The translations under genes were made by a program, and so were the position numbers. The notes beneath the pieces are model-generated. The model saw nothing but the letters and a program-made list of their open reading frames with translations. It was not told the DNA's origin and did not search any database. A DNA stretch of 64,000 nucleotides from Nocardia asteroides (GTDB taxonomy: Bacteria > Actinomycetota > Actinomycetes > Mycobacteriales > Mycobacteriaceae): NCBI RefSeq assembly GCF_021183625.1, contig NZ_CP089214.1, positions 1,426,001 through 1,490,000 of the forward strand, written 5' to 3'. Positions 1-6,832 of this stretch are shown piece by piece. Each line of letters begins with the position of its first letter. Within the stretch, counting starts at the first letter, position 1.

Positions 1-581
1 GGCCAGGGGTAGCTCATGAGCGTGACGGCGGTCATGGCCTCCAGGTTCGCGCCGGTGAGCAGCACCCCCTTCGGCTTGCCGGTGGTGCCGCCGGTGCCCG
101 CGATCATGGCGATGTCGTCGGGGGCGTGCCGGTCGACGGGTTCGCCCGCCGCCGCCAGGAATTCGTCCCAGCCGAGGGTGTCCGGCACGGTGTCGTCCAG
201 GCACACCAGGGTGTGCAGGGCGGGCAGAGCCGACCGGATCTCGGCGACCAGCGGGGCGAAGGAGCCCTGGAAGATCAGCACCGAGCAGTCGGTGAGCGCG
301 AGGAAGTCCCGGTTCTCCGCGGCGGCGTTGCGCGGGTTGATCGGGCACCACACCGCCCCGGCCCGGCTGATGCCGAAGACGCAGGTGAACGCCGTTGGGT
401 CGTTGGCGGAGAGGATGGCGACCTTGTCACCGGGGGCGACCCCGCGCGCCACCAGCGACGCCGCGACCCCGGCGCTGAGGTCGAGCACCTCGGCGTAGGT
501 CGCGGTGGTGCCGTCGCAGACCAGGCAGGGGGCGCCCGGGTCGAGCGACGCCCCCTTGTCCAGGAAGTCGACGAGCCGCAT
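1..581 (-). CDS. Acyl-CoA synthetase (AMP-forming), N-terminal part; gene runs off the window
   Basis: From the ATG at 581-579 the reverse strand reads without a stop to the window edge, giving about 193 residues of an AMP-forming acyl-CoA ligase. The adenylate-forming signature TGGTTGKPKG lies at roughly residues 162-172. Enzymes of this family activate a carboxylic acid to its CoA thioester in the cytoplasm. It is the third gene of a leftward operon: its start codon shares one base with the stop of the upstream gene (TGATG), so translation is probably coupled. The C-terminal lid domain and most substrate-binding residues are outside the window, so fatty, steroid-derived or aromatic acid cannot be chosen between. 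Confidence 0.9.
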   Translation of the reverse strand, partial: MRLVDFLDKGASLDPGAPCLVCDGTTATYAEVLDLSAGVAASLVARGVAPGDKVAILSANDPTAFTCVFGISRAGAVWCPINPRNAAAENRDFLALTDCSVLIFQGSFAPLVAEIRSALPALHTLVCLDDTVPDTLGWDEFLAAAGEPVDRHAPDDIAMIAGTGGTTGKPKGVLLTGANLEAMTAVTLMSYPW

Positions 582-1714
582 CAGTTCGCCTGGTAGGTCA
601 GCACCGGCTCGGCGACCAGGCCGAAGGCGCGCAGCTGGCCGAGCAGCTCGCGGTGCCCGAACGCCTTGCAGCCGGAGCCGAAACCGGTCCGCTTCGGCGG
701 CTGCTGCAACAGGTAGGAGGCGGCGAACGCCTGGAGCAGCCCGGTCTGCTTGTAGTTCTGGTTGCCGTGGATGACGCAGTGCGCGCGGCCGAGCGGCCCG
801 GATGCGTAGACCGAGTCCAGCGACTTGTTCAGCCGCGGATTCTCCCGTGGCGGCATCACGTTCATCACCTGGGCGGCGGTCGCGGTCAGCACCTCGTCCC
901 TGGCCTCGGGGTCCATGTCCTTGGTGGCCTCCAGCGCCTGCGCGACGATCTGCGGCACGCCGTGCATCAGCGCCGCGTTGAAGACGCCGCCCTGCGCCTT
1001 GCAGTTCGCCACCCGGGGATCGTGTTTGTACCAGACCGGGTGCGAGGTGCCGCCCCACGGCAGCGACATGGCCAGCTCGTGCTGCCCGGGCACGACCAGC
1101 GGCACCAGCCCCTGGTTCGGGTCGAACTCCACGTAGCTGTTCTGTTGCAGATAGTGCGCCCGCGAGGTGGCGGCGTTCACCAGAATGGTGCGGGTGGAGG
1201 CGATGGTCGGGGAGCCGCCCCAGAACACCGCGATGTCGAGCGAGTCGAGACCGGGCTTCTCCAGACACAATTCGGCCGCGATCTCGCCGGTGGTGTACAT
1301 GTGCGCCAGCCCGGGGGCGAGCAGCAGCCCGGCGGCGGCGAAATCGGCGCCGTACTTCTCGTCACAGGTGATCAGCCAGTCCTGCTCGCCGGTGGTGTCC
1401 AGGTAGTGCGTGCCCGCGGCCAGGCAGGCCTCGACCACCTCGGGGCCGAACGAGCTGAACGGGCCGACGGTGTTGCACACCACCGAGGCGCCGCGGAAGA
1501 GCTCGGTCAGCGCGGCGACGTCGTGGCTCACCTCGGCGATCTCGTAGTCGGCGGTCTCGATCCCGGCCACATTGGTGTCCAGGGAGCTCTTCAGCTTGCC
1601 GCTGTCCCTGCCCGCGGCGAGAAACGGAATCCCGTACTCGCGCAGGTACTCACAGACGAGGCGGCCGGTGTAGCCGGAGGCGCCGTAGACGACGACGGGC
1701 TTGGTACTGGTCAT
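581..1714 (-). CDS. Saccharopine dehydrogenase-like NAD(P)-binding protein
   Basis: A 377-residue protein opening with a Rossmann nucleotide-binding loop, GASGYTG at residues 11-17, as in saccharopine-dehydrogenase-like oxidoreductases. In mycolic-acid actinomycetes this superfamily includes trans-acting enoyl reductases and many uncharacterised enzymes, so the name gives fold rather than reaction. I chose the ATG at 1714 because an AGGAAGAG ribosome-binding site lies just upstream; an in-frame ATG at 1744 would overlap the upstream gene. It sits 26 bases behind the SDR gene and overlaps the acyl-CoA synthetase start by one base. The context suggests modification of a CoA-activated, lipid-like substrate, which is inference. 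Confidence 0.8.
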   Translation of the reverse strand: MTSTKPVVVYGASGYTGRLVCEYLREYGIPFLAAGRDSGKLKSSLDTNVAGIETADYEIAEVSHDVAALTELFRGASVVCNTVGPFSSFGPEVVEACLAAGTHYLDTTGEQDWLITCDEKYGADFAAAGLLLAPGLAHMYTTGEIAAELCLEKPGLDSLDIAVFWGGSPTIASTRTILVNAATSRAHYLQQNSYVEFDPNQGLVPLVVPGQHELAMSLPWGGTSHPVWYKHDPRVANCKAQGGVFNAALMHGVPQIVAQALEATKDMDPEARDEVLTATAAQVMNVMPPRENPRLNKSLDSVYASGPLGRAHCVIHGNQNYKQTGLLQAFAASYLLQQPPKRTGFGSGCKAFGHRELLGQLRAFGLVAEPVLTYQAN

Positions 1715-1740
1715 GATGGTCTCTCTTCCTGGTCGGGGGG

Positions 1741-2535
1741 TCACATACCCATGCCGCCGTCGACCGGCAGGCCGGCGCCGTTGACGAAGGCGGCGGAGTC
1801 GGAGGCGAGGAAGACCACGGCGTTCGCGATGTCCTCGGTGGCGGCCAGCCGTCCGGACGGGGTCAGCTCGACGACCGCGCCGACCGCCTCCTCCGGCGAG
1901 CCGAACAGCCCGAGCCGCGCCACGTCGTTCGCCAGCCCGGCGCCCATCTCGTTGGGTACCAGCCCCGGGTACAGACAGTTCACCCGGACCCCGTAGCCGA
2001 GCTTGCCGCTCTCCATGGCCGCGACCCGGGTGAGCCGGTCCACCGCGGACTTGGTCGCGGAGTAGAGCGCGATCGCCGGGAAGGCGATGGTCGCCGCCAC
2101 CGAGGCGATATTGATGACCGACCCGCCGTTGCCCGCCGCGCCGCCGGGCCGCATGGTGCGGAAGGCGTGCTTGATGCCGAGCGCGGTGCCGAGGACGTTG
2201 ACCTCGAGCATCTTCCGCACGCCGTCCGGCTCCAGATCGACGAGCAGGCTGCTGACCTCGACCCCGGCATTGTTGACCAGGATGTCCAGCCCGCCGAGCT
2301 GCTCGACCGCGGCGGCCGCGGCCGCCTCCCAGGAGGCGTCGTCGGTGACGTCCAGATGCACGAAACCGTGGCCGGTGCCGAGGGTTTCGGCGAGTTTCGC
2401 GCCGCGATCGTCCTGGATGTCGGCGATCACGACTCGCGCCCCGGCCTGGGCCAGCGCGTGCGCCATCCCCTCGCCGAGTCCTTGCGCGCCGCCGGTGACG
2501 AGGGCGGAACGGCCGGTCAGGTCCATGTGGGTCAT
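1741..2535 (-). CDS. Short-chain dehydrogenase/reductase (SDR)
   Basis: A 264-residue classical SDR. It shows the cofactor loop TGGAQGLG (residues 14-21), NNAG (88-91), a catalytic Ser near 145 and the YSATK pair Tyr158/Lys162. It should oxidise or reduce a hydroxyl/keto group with NAD(P). The ATG at 2535 follows an AGGAG Shine-Dalgarno; the longer in-frame start at 2619 would run through the repeat array in front of the gene. It is the first gene of the SDR, saccharopine-dehydrogenase-like, acyl-CoA synthetase operon and diverges from the TetR gene at 2664, which probably controls it. The substrate is unknown. Confidence 0.9.
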   Translation of the reverse strand: MTHMDLTGRSALVTGGAQGLGEGMAHALAQAGARVVIADIQDDRGAKLAETLGTGHGFVHLDVTDDASWEAAAAAAVEQLGGLDILVNNAGVEVSSLLVDLEPDGVRKMLEVNVLGTALGIKHAFRTMRPGGAAGNGGSVINIASVAATIAFPAIALYSATKSAVDRLTRVAAMESGKLGYGVRVNCLYPGLVPNEMGAGLANDVARLGLFGSPEEAVGAVVELTPSGRLAATEDIANAVVFLASDSAAFVNGAGLPVDGGMGM

Positions 2536-2584
2536 CTGCGCTCCTTGATCGGGGTGATGCGGGTCACACGGTTCCACCTTTTCA

Positions 2585-2643
2585 TGACAGTTGTCAAGAC
2601 TTTCTCGGACAGCCGTCAAGATTCTGCTGGTCGATCGTCAAGA
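2585..2643. promoter_or_regulatory. Phased triple repeat (candidate TetR operator array)
   Basis: The heptamer GTCAAGA occurs at 2593-2599, 2615-2621 and 2637-2643, an exact 22-base period, i.e. about two helical turns. The first copy overlaps the near-palindrome TGACAGTTGTCA (2585-2596). The array fills the gap between the SDR operon and the divergent TetR gene, so all copies would face the same side of the DNA. Binding by the neighbouring regulator is inference. Confidence 0.6.
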
Positions 2644-2651
2644 AAGTCGGT

Positions 2652-2657
2652 TAAACT
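2652..2657 (+). promoter_or_regulatory. -10 element TAAACT, leaderless promoter of TetR gene
   Basis: TAAACT ends six bases before the ATG at 2664, so transcription should begin at or next to the start codon. It lies immediately beyond the third GTCAAGA repeat, so a protein bound there would block it. Confidence 0.5.
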
Positions 2658-2663
2658 CACGCC

Positions 2664-3269
2664 ATGCCGCGTGCCAACCCGATCGACAAGCACGACCTGC
2701 GCCGCCGCGCGCTCGCGGACTCCGCGCTGCGCACGCTCGGCGAGCTCGGCTATGCCCGGTCGTCGCTGCGCGAGATCGCGAACAACTCGGAGTTCTCGCA
2801 CGGCGTGGTGCACTACTACTTCCACGACAAGCTGCAGCTCATCGTCTACTGCGTCATGCAGTACAAGCAGACCTGCGTCACCCGCTACGACGGCGTCATC
2901 GCCGACGCGACCACGCCCGAGGGGCTGGTCGCCGCCTTCGCCGACAAGCTCGCCGAGACCATCGTGGACGAGGCACCCATGCACCGGCTCTGGTACGACC
3001 TGCGCTCGCAGAGCATGTTCGAGGAGAGCCTGCGCGAGGCGGTCGGGCAGATCGACCGGCTGCTGGAGGAGATGATCTGGCACGTCGTCACCCGGTACTC
3101 CGCGCTCTCCGGGGTCGCGCCCGCGATGTCGCCGAACACCGCGTACGGGATGCTGGACGGGCTGTTCCAGCAGGCGCTGCTCGGCTACCTGAGCGGGCGG
3201 GCGGAGGCGCTGGAGGCGCTGCGGGAGCAGGTCCGCCGGGTCATGCCGCTGGTACTCGCGGCCGCCTGA
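2664..3269 (+). CDS. TetR-family transcriptional regulator
   Basis: A 201-residue one-domain regulator. The N-terminal helix-turn-helix reads roughly from residue 10 to 55 and contains the pattern SSLREIANNSEFSHGVVHYYF, cut here as SSLREIANNSEF then SHGVVHYYF; the all-helical ligand-binding domain follows. It faces the SDR operon across a promoter region holding three phased repeats, the normal arrangement for a repressor of a divergent operon and of itself. The likely inducer is an acyl-CoA or a substrate of that operon, by analogy with lipid-responsive TetR proteins. No Shine-Dalgarno is visible; a -10 element six bases upstream suggests a leaderless transcript. Confidence 0.9.
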   Translation: MPRANPIDKHDLRRRALADSALRTLGELGYARSSLREIANNSEFSHGVVHYYFHDKLQLIVYCVMQYKQTCVTRYDGVIADATTPEGLVAAFADKLAETIVDEAPMHRLWYDLRSQSMFEESLREAVGQIDRLLEEMIWHVVTRYSALSGVAPAMSPNTAYGMLDGLFQQALLGYLSGRAEALEALREQVRRVMPLVLAAA

Positions 3270-3302
3270 ACGCCGCGAAGCCGGCGCAGGCGGTCGCGAT
3301 GG

Positions 3303-3857
3303 TCAGCGCACCAGGCGTAGGCAGGCCCTGGTCCCGCCGGCCAGGCTGTCCAGCCACTGCTGCGCGCCGTCCCAGCCGTCGGCGCGGGCGCACTGCAGCA
3401 GCAGCCGCAGGGCGGTGAGGGTGAACTGGCGTTCCCGCGGGCCGAGCGACAGCAACCCGCTCGCACGCTGCTGCCAAAGCGGCGCGCCGTGGTCCGGGTA
3501 GGCGATCTGCTCGGCCGCCATCTGCGCGACGACGGCCTCGTGCAGCCCGGCCCGGCGCGGGTCCTCGTCCAGCCAGCGCAGCGCGCCGACGGCCCGGCCC
3601 CAGGAGGTCAGCCGGTGCTCGTAGCAGAGCGGGATACTCCGCGAGGCCGGCCGGAGCGGCTCGAAATCGGTTAGCAGCTCGCGCATTCCGGTGGTGGTGA
3701 CCCCGTCCCACCAGCGCACCGTCATGGTGTCGACGGCACCGCCCCCGTTCGCCGGGCCGGTGCGCATCAGGTGCACCCGGCAGCCGGCCAGCTCGGCCAG
3801 CCGCGCGGAGGCCCGCACCAGCTCACCGTCGACGACATCGGCGCATTCCGATCCCAC
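3303..3857 (-). CDS. Conserved protein of unknown function (paralogue of the gene at 39851)
   Basis: A 184-residue soluble protein that I do not recognise. It is clearly homologous to the protein at 39851-40429. Both share a block with VAQ-x-AAEQI-x-YP, then LWQ-x-RA-x-GLL-x-LG, FTL-x-ALRLL, and ARADGW near the C terminus, plus an EHR-x-T-x-x-GRA-x-G stretch followed by WLD-x-DP. No signal peptide or membrane helix is visible. I start it at the GTG at 3857 because GGAGGGAG lies six bases upstream and this matches the paralogue's N terminus; an in-frame TTG at 3884 is the alternative. It stands alone between the TetR gene and a hairpin. Confidence 0.75.
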   Translation of the reverse strand: MGSECADVVDGELVRASARLAELAGCRVHLMRTGPANGGGAVDTMTVRWWDGVTTTGMRELLTDFEPLRPASRSIPLCYEHRLTSWGRAVGALRWLDEDPRRAGLHEAVVAQMAAEQIAYPDHGAPLWQQRASGLLSLGPRERQFTLTALRLLLQCARADGWDGAQQWLDSLAGGTRACLRLVR

Positions 3858-3941
3858 CCGCGTCTCCCTCCACGCATACGGCAAATATGCCGCAACGATA
3901 CGGTCCGCCGGCCGGGCGCGGTCCCGTTACCGCGGAAATGG

Positions 3942-3978
3942 CCCCGCCCCCGCCCGGAGAATCCGGGCGGGGGCGGGG
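3942..3978 (-). terminator. Very strong hairpin terminator behind the tiny peptide gene
   Basis: A perfect 17-base-pair stem (3942-3958 pairing with 3962-3978) with a three-base loop, almost all G and C. It lies 21 bases behind the stop of the 25-codon gene at 3999-4076. No U-run follows, as is usual in actinomycetes. Confidence 0.75.
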
Positions 3979-3998
3979 GTGGTTATGCGGTCGAGCGC

Positions 3999-4076
3999 TC
4001 AGGAAGAGCCGGTGGAGCCGAAGAGCAGGTCACTCAGTCCGCCGACGACATCGAGCAGCAGTTCCACAAGACCCAT
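3999..4076 (-). CDS. Tiny hydrophobic/amphipathic peptide (25 aa)
   Basis: A 25-codon reading frame begins MGLVELLLDVVGG and ends FGSTGSS, read on the reverse strand. The ATG at 4076 is preceded by GGGGAGAAAG at good spacing, and a 17-bp perfect hairpin follows the stop, so this looks like an independent, well-translated mini-gene. Heptad-like spacing of Leu/Val with two Asp and one Glu suggests one amphipathic helix. There is no signal peptide. Short acidic helical peptides without signal sequences form the PorA/PorH cell-wall channels of corynebacteria; relation to those is speculation from size and character only. A second such gene is at 6687-6746. Confidence 0.55.
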   Translation of the reverse strand: MGLVELLLDVVGGLSDLLFGSTGSS

Positions 4077-4229
4077 GATCTTTCTCCCCATTCTCTTTCG
4101 AACGCGACCGGGGTCCTTCCCCGACGCACCCGCGACGTTAATGGGGCTGGGCAGGAGAATCGAGCGAAGTTACAGGTCAGAGGGATTACCGCCGAGAGCC
4201 CGCACCGGACCGGGAGGGGCCGGGCAGGT

Positions 4230-4586
4230 TTACTCCGCCGATTCCTGGCCCCGCCCGGTCAGCGCCCCGCCCGCGGCCCGCCACTGGATCAGCCCGCCGC
4301 TCATGTTGACCGCGTCGAAGCCGTTCTCCACCAGCAGGTTGGCCGCGCCCGCCGAGCGCAGCCCGCCGGTGCAGAAGGTGATGAGCAGCCGCTCCTCCGG
4401 CAGCTCGGGGCAGCGGTCGAGCAGCACCTCGAGCGGCAGGTGCACCGCGCCGGGGATGTGCGTGCGGCTCCACTCGAACTCGCGCCGGACATCGATGATC
4501 AGCGCGCCATCGGCCACCAGTCGCAGCGCCTCCGCCGCGCTCACCGCCGGTGGCCTGCGCAGGTAGTGCCGCAGCCTGGTACTCAT
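4230..4586 (-). CDS. Rhodanese-domain protein
   Basis: A 118-residue single rhodanese domain. The active-site loop CTGGLRS carries the cysteine at residue 72, and the characteristic IDVRREFEWSRTHIPGA stretch lies near residues 31-47. Such proteins carry sulfur as a cysteine persulfide in sulfur transfer or cyanide detoxification. It is transcribed behind the MarR gene, nine bases after that gene's stop. The only AAGGA sits directly against the ATG, too close for a normal ribosome-binding site, and the junction contains an inverted repeat, so expression may depend on coupling to MarR translation. The MarR protein probably governs both genes. Confidence 0.88.
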   Translation of the reverse strand: MSTRLRHYLRRPPAVSAAEALRLVADGALIIDVRREFEWSRTHIPGAVHLPLEVLLDRCPELPEERLLITFCTGGLRSAGAANLLVENGFDAVNMSGGLIQWRAAGGALTGRGQESAE

Positions 4587-4587
4587 T

Positions 4588-4606
4588 CCTTCAGTCTAAC
4601 TGAAGG
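4588..4606. repeat. Inverted repeat between MarR and rhodanese genes
   Basis: CCTTCAG at 4588-4594 pairs with CTGAAGG at 4600-4606 across a five-base centre. It overlaps the last codons of the MarR gene and the translation start of the rhodanese gene. It could be a regulator site or an RNA hairpin that limits rhodanese translation; the sequence alone does not decide. Confidence 0.4.
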
Positions 4607-5009
4607 TCATCCGGGCGAGCTCGGCCCGCAGCCCCGCGGTCAGCTCCGGGTGCCGCGCGGCGAACTCGGCATCCAGCCGGGCGACGACCACGGCCGCCCG
4701 ACCGAGCAGCTCCTCCCCCGCCGCCGTCACCCGCAGCGTCGACGCGGCCCCCGGCTGCGCCGTCCCGTCGTCCACCAGCCCGCTCGCCACGAACCCGCGC
4801 ACCGCCGTGTGCGCGCTCTGCACGGTGATCCGCGAGCGCCGCGCCAGCTCACTGAACGAGATCCCCGGCGTTCCGCGCACGTGCCCGAGCAGCCCGTACC
4901 TGCGGGTGGTCAAGCCGAGCGGTCGCAGCGCCTCGGCGTAGGCCGCGTCGACCACCCTGGCCACGGTCAGCAGGGTGATGGTGGGGCTGAAGGGCGGGCG
5001 CTCGGACAT
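4596..5009 (-). CDS. MarR-family transcriptional regulator
   Basis: A 137-residue winged-helix regulator; the recognition region ISFSELARRSRITVQSAHT lies at about residues 50-68. MarR proteins bind palindromes as dimers and release DNA on binding small phenolic or oxidising ligands. It is the first gene of a two-gene leftward unit with the rhodanese, which suggests sensing of oxidative or sulfur stress; this is inference. The ATG at 5009 lies six bases behind the -10 element TACCCT (5016-5021), so the mRNA is probably leaderless. Upstream lies a truncated hydrolase gene in the opposite orientation, possibly an old target. Confidence 0.88.
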   Translation of the reverse strand: MSERPPFSPTITLLTVARVVDAAYAEALRPLGLTTRRYGLLGHVRGTPGISFSELARRSRITVQSAHTAVRGFVASGLVDDGTAQPGAASTLRVTAAGEELLGRAAVVVARLDAEFAARHPELTAGLRAELARMTFS

Positions 5010-5015
5010 GGGAGC

Positions 5016-5021
5016 AGGGTA
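5016..5021 (-). promoter_or_regulatory. -10 element TACCCT, leaderless promoter of MarR gene
   Basis: Read on the reverse strand, TACCCT is followed by six bases and then the MarR ATG at 5009. It supports that start codon. Confidence 0.5.
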
Positions 5022-5083
5022 CCGATCCGCCGACCGCCCGAGCGCGGTGCTCAGCGGCGTTCGCGCCGGAGCGGGGGCAGCGC

Positions 5084-5509
5084 ATGCTGGAGCTGCTGAA
5101 CCCGATCCCGTACCCGGGCAGCCTGCTGCTTCCGCCCGCGCTGCCGGCCGGGCCGGTGCCCGATCCGACCAGCCCGGCCGGGGTGAACCTGGACGCCTTC
5201 GTCACCGAGCCGTTCTTCCGCGAGGTCTTCTGCCAGGACGTCCCGCCCGCGAAGGCGGCGGAGCTGTTCCGGCACCAGAAACCCGCCGCCGTGGTGACCA
5301 ACCTGGAGCCGACCGACGACCCCTCGTGGGCGACGGTCCCCAGCTGGTACCTGGTCGCCGGGCAGGACCGGGTGCTGCCGCCCGCGCTGCAGCGCGACAC
5401 CGCGGCGCGGGTGGCGCCCGGCCGCACCCGCGAGGTCGCCGCCTCGCACGCCGCCTACGTCGCGCAGCCGGGCGCGGTCGCCGACATCGTCCGGGCCGCG
5501 GCGGGCTGA
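5084..5509 (+). pseudogene. 5'-truncated alpha/beta hydrolase remnant
   Basis: The 141-residue frame matches only the C-terminal half of an alpha/beta-hydrolase of the salicylate-esterase-like kind, normally about 230-270 residues. The acid part of the triad is visible in the VAGQDRVLPP stretch and the histidine in EVAASHAAYV, but the nucleophile elbow (G-x-S-x-G) and the oxyanion-hole strand are missing. Only 74 bases separate it from the divergent MarR start, so no room remains for the lost half. I read it as a decaying gene. The alternative, a short protein with another role, is less likely because half of the active site has gone. Confidence 0.65.
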
Positions 5510-5561
5510 CCCTCCAGGTAAGCAGCCGGAAAACACGGGGCGCAACCAGTTTTGCGGGGTC

Positions 5562-5567
5562 TAGCGT
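5562..5567 (+). promoter_or_regulatory. -10 element TAGCGT, leaderless promoter of serine hydrolase
   Basis: TAGCGT is followed by seven bases and then the ATG at 5575. Confidence 0.5.
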
Positions 5568-5574
5568 CCCTGCG

Positions 5575-6639
5575 ATGACCGAGATCCATGGTTCCTGGGA
5601 CGCCCGCTTCGCCGGGGTCGCCGATGCGCTCGGCGCCGCACTCCGCGCGGACGGGGCGGGCGCCTCGGCCGCCGTCTTCGTCGACGGGGAGCCGGTGCTC
5701 GACGCCTGGGGCGGTTTCCGGGACGCGGCGCACACGCTGCCGTGGGAGCGCGACACCATCGTGAACGTCTGGTCCACCACCAAGACCATGGTGGCGCTCT
5801 GCGCGCTGATCCTCGCCGACCGCGGCGAACTGGAGCTGGACGCCCCGGTCGCGCGGTACTGGCCGGAGTTCGCCGCGGCGGGCAAGGCCGAGGTCAGGGT
5901 GCGGCACCTGCTCGGCCACACCGCCGGGCTGCCGGAGTGGACCGAGCCGGTGACCGCCGCCGAGCTCTACGACGGCCCCGCGGTCACCGCGGCGCTGGCC
6001 GCGCAGCCACCCGCCTGGCCGCCGGGCACAGCGGCCGGGTACCACGCCGTCACCTTCGGTTTTTTGGTCGGCGAGGTGATCGCGCGGGTCAGCGGGCGCG
6101 GCGTCGGGCAGTTCTTCGCCGAGGAGGTGGCCGGGCCGCTCGGCGCCGACTTCCACATCGGGCTGGCCGCCGAGCACGACCACCGGGTCGCCGAGCTCCT
6201 CGCGGACCCGGCCGGAGACCGCCCGGACGGCTTCCCGGTCGGCGTCTCGGACGCGAACACCGCCGCCTGGCGGCGCGCGCAGATCCCGGCGATCGACGGC
6301 CACGGCAATGCCCGCTCGATCGCGCTGGTGCAGTCGGCGCTGGCCTGCGGCGGCAGCGTCGGCGGGGTCCGGCTGCTCTCCGAAGCCGGGGCCGAGCGGG
6401 TCTTCGAGGAGCAGTTCGCCGGCACCGACCTGGTGCTCGGGCAGCCGATCCGCTGGGGTCTGGGCTACCGGCTGGAGAACCGCACCTGCTCGTGGGGCGG
6501 CTGGGGCGGCTCGGTGGTGCTCGCCGACGCCGAGCAGCGGATGACGGTGGCGTACACGATGAATCAGGTGCTCTGGCAGGACGGCTACGACCGCGGGCTG
6601 GACGTGGTGTTCGCCGCCTACGCCGGGCTCGCCTCCTGA
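5575..6639 (+). CDS. Serine hydrolase, beta-lactamase/esterase (S12) family
   Basis: A 354-residue cytoplasmic member of the class-C-beta-lactamase-like serine hydrolases (esterase EstB type). The catalytic S-x-x-K is STTK at residues 67-70, the Tyr of the Y-x-N/A motif is Tyr156 in GYHAV, and HTAGLPEW at 115-122 is a family hallmark. No signal peptide is present, so an esterase or amide-hydrolase role is more likely than resistance to beta-lactams. The start is supported by a TANNNT element seven bases upstream. It ends just before a strong hairpin that it shares with the convergent tiny gene. Confidence 0.88.
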   Translation: MTEIHGSWDARFAGVADALGAALRADGAGASAAVFVDGEPVLDAWGGFRDAAHTLPWERDTIVNVWSTTKTMVALCALILADRGELELDAPVARYWPEFAAAGKAEVRVRHLLGHTAGLPEWTEPVTAAELYDGPAVTAALAAQPPAWPPGTAAGYHAVTFGFLVGEVIARVSGRGVGQFFAEEVAGPLGADFHIGLAAEHDHRVAELLADPAGDRPDGFPVGVSDANTAAWRRAQIPAIDGHGNARSIALVQSALACGGSVGGVRLLSEAGAERVFEEQFAGTDLVLGQPIRWGLGYRLENRTCSWGGWGGSVVLADAEQRMTVAYTMNQVLWQDGYDRGLDVVFAAYAGLAS

Positions 6640-6645
6640 CGAGAA

Positions 6646-6676
6646 CGGCGCCCCGGCCGCTGTGGCCGGGGCGCCG
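6646..6676. terminator. Bidirectional hairpin terminator
   Basis: A perfect 13-base-pair stem, 6646-6658 against 6664-6676, with a five-base loop. It lies seven bases after the serine-hydrolase stop and ten bases after the stop of the convergent tiny peptide gene, so it can end both transcripts. Confidence 0.8.
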
Positions 6677-6686
6677 TCCGGGCGCG

Positions 6687-6746
6687 TTACGCCGCGCTGA
6701 GGCTGCTCAGCACGATATTGAGCGTCGCGAGAAGGAGATTCAACAC
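6687..6746 (-). CDS. Tiny hydrophobic peptide (19 aa), second of two
   Basis: On the reverse strand a GTG at 6746 opens a 19-residue peptide that starts (M)LNLLLATLNIVL and ends SSLSAA, before TAA at 6687-6689. AGGAAG lies about ten bases upstream of the GTG, and a candidate -10 element (TAGCTT) lies further upstream near 6799. A strong hairpin follows. Apart from two Asn and several Ser/Thr, the peptide is entirely apolar, so it should insert in or lie on a membrane. The frame could extend back to a GTG at 6776 (29 residues). Its size, character and terminator match the 25-residue gene at 3999-4076, but the two sequences do not align convincingly. Confidence 0.4.
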   Translation of the reverse strand: MLNLLLATLNIVLSSLSAA

Positions 6747-6832
6747 TGTCCGGCTTCTTCCTCGTTCGTTCGGCACGCCGTCTTCGGCGGCCACCGAGAA
6801 GCTAACAGAATCGAGTTCGAAATGCGGTCGTT

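Noticed and set aside
4588..4606. Rho-independent terminator between MarR and rhodanese genes
   Set aside because: Only seven base pairs, overlaps coding sequence and start codon, and separates two genes that look co-transcribed.
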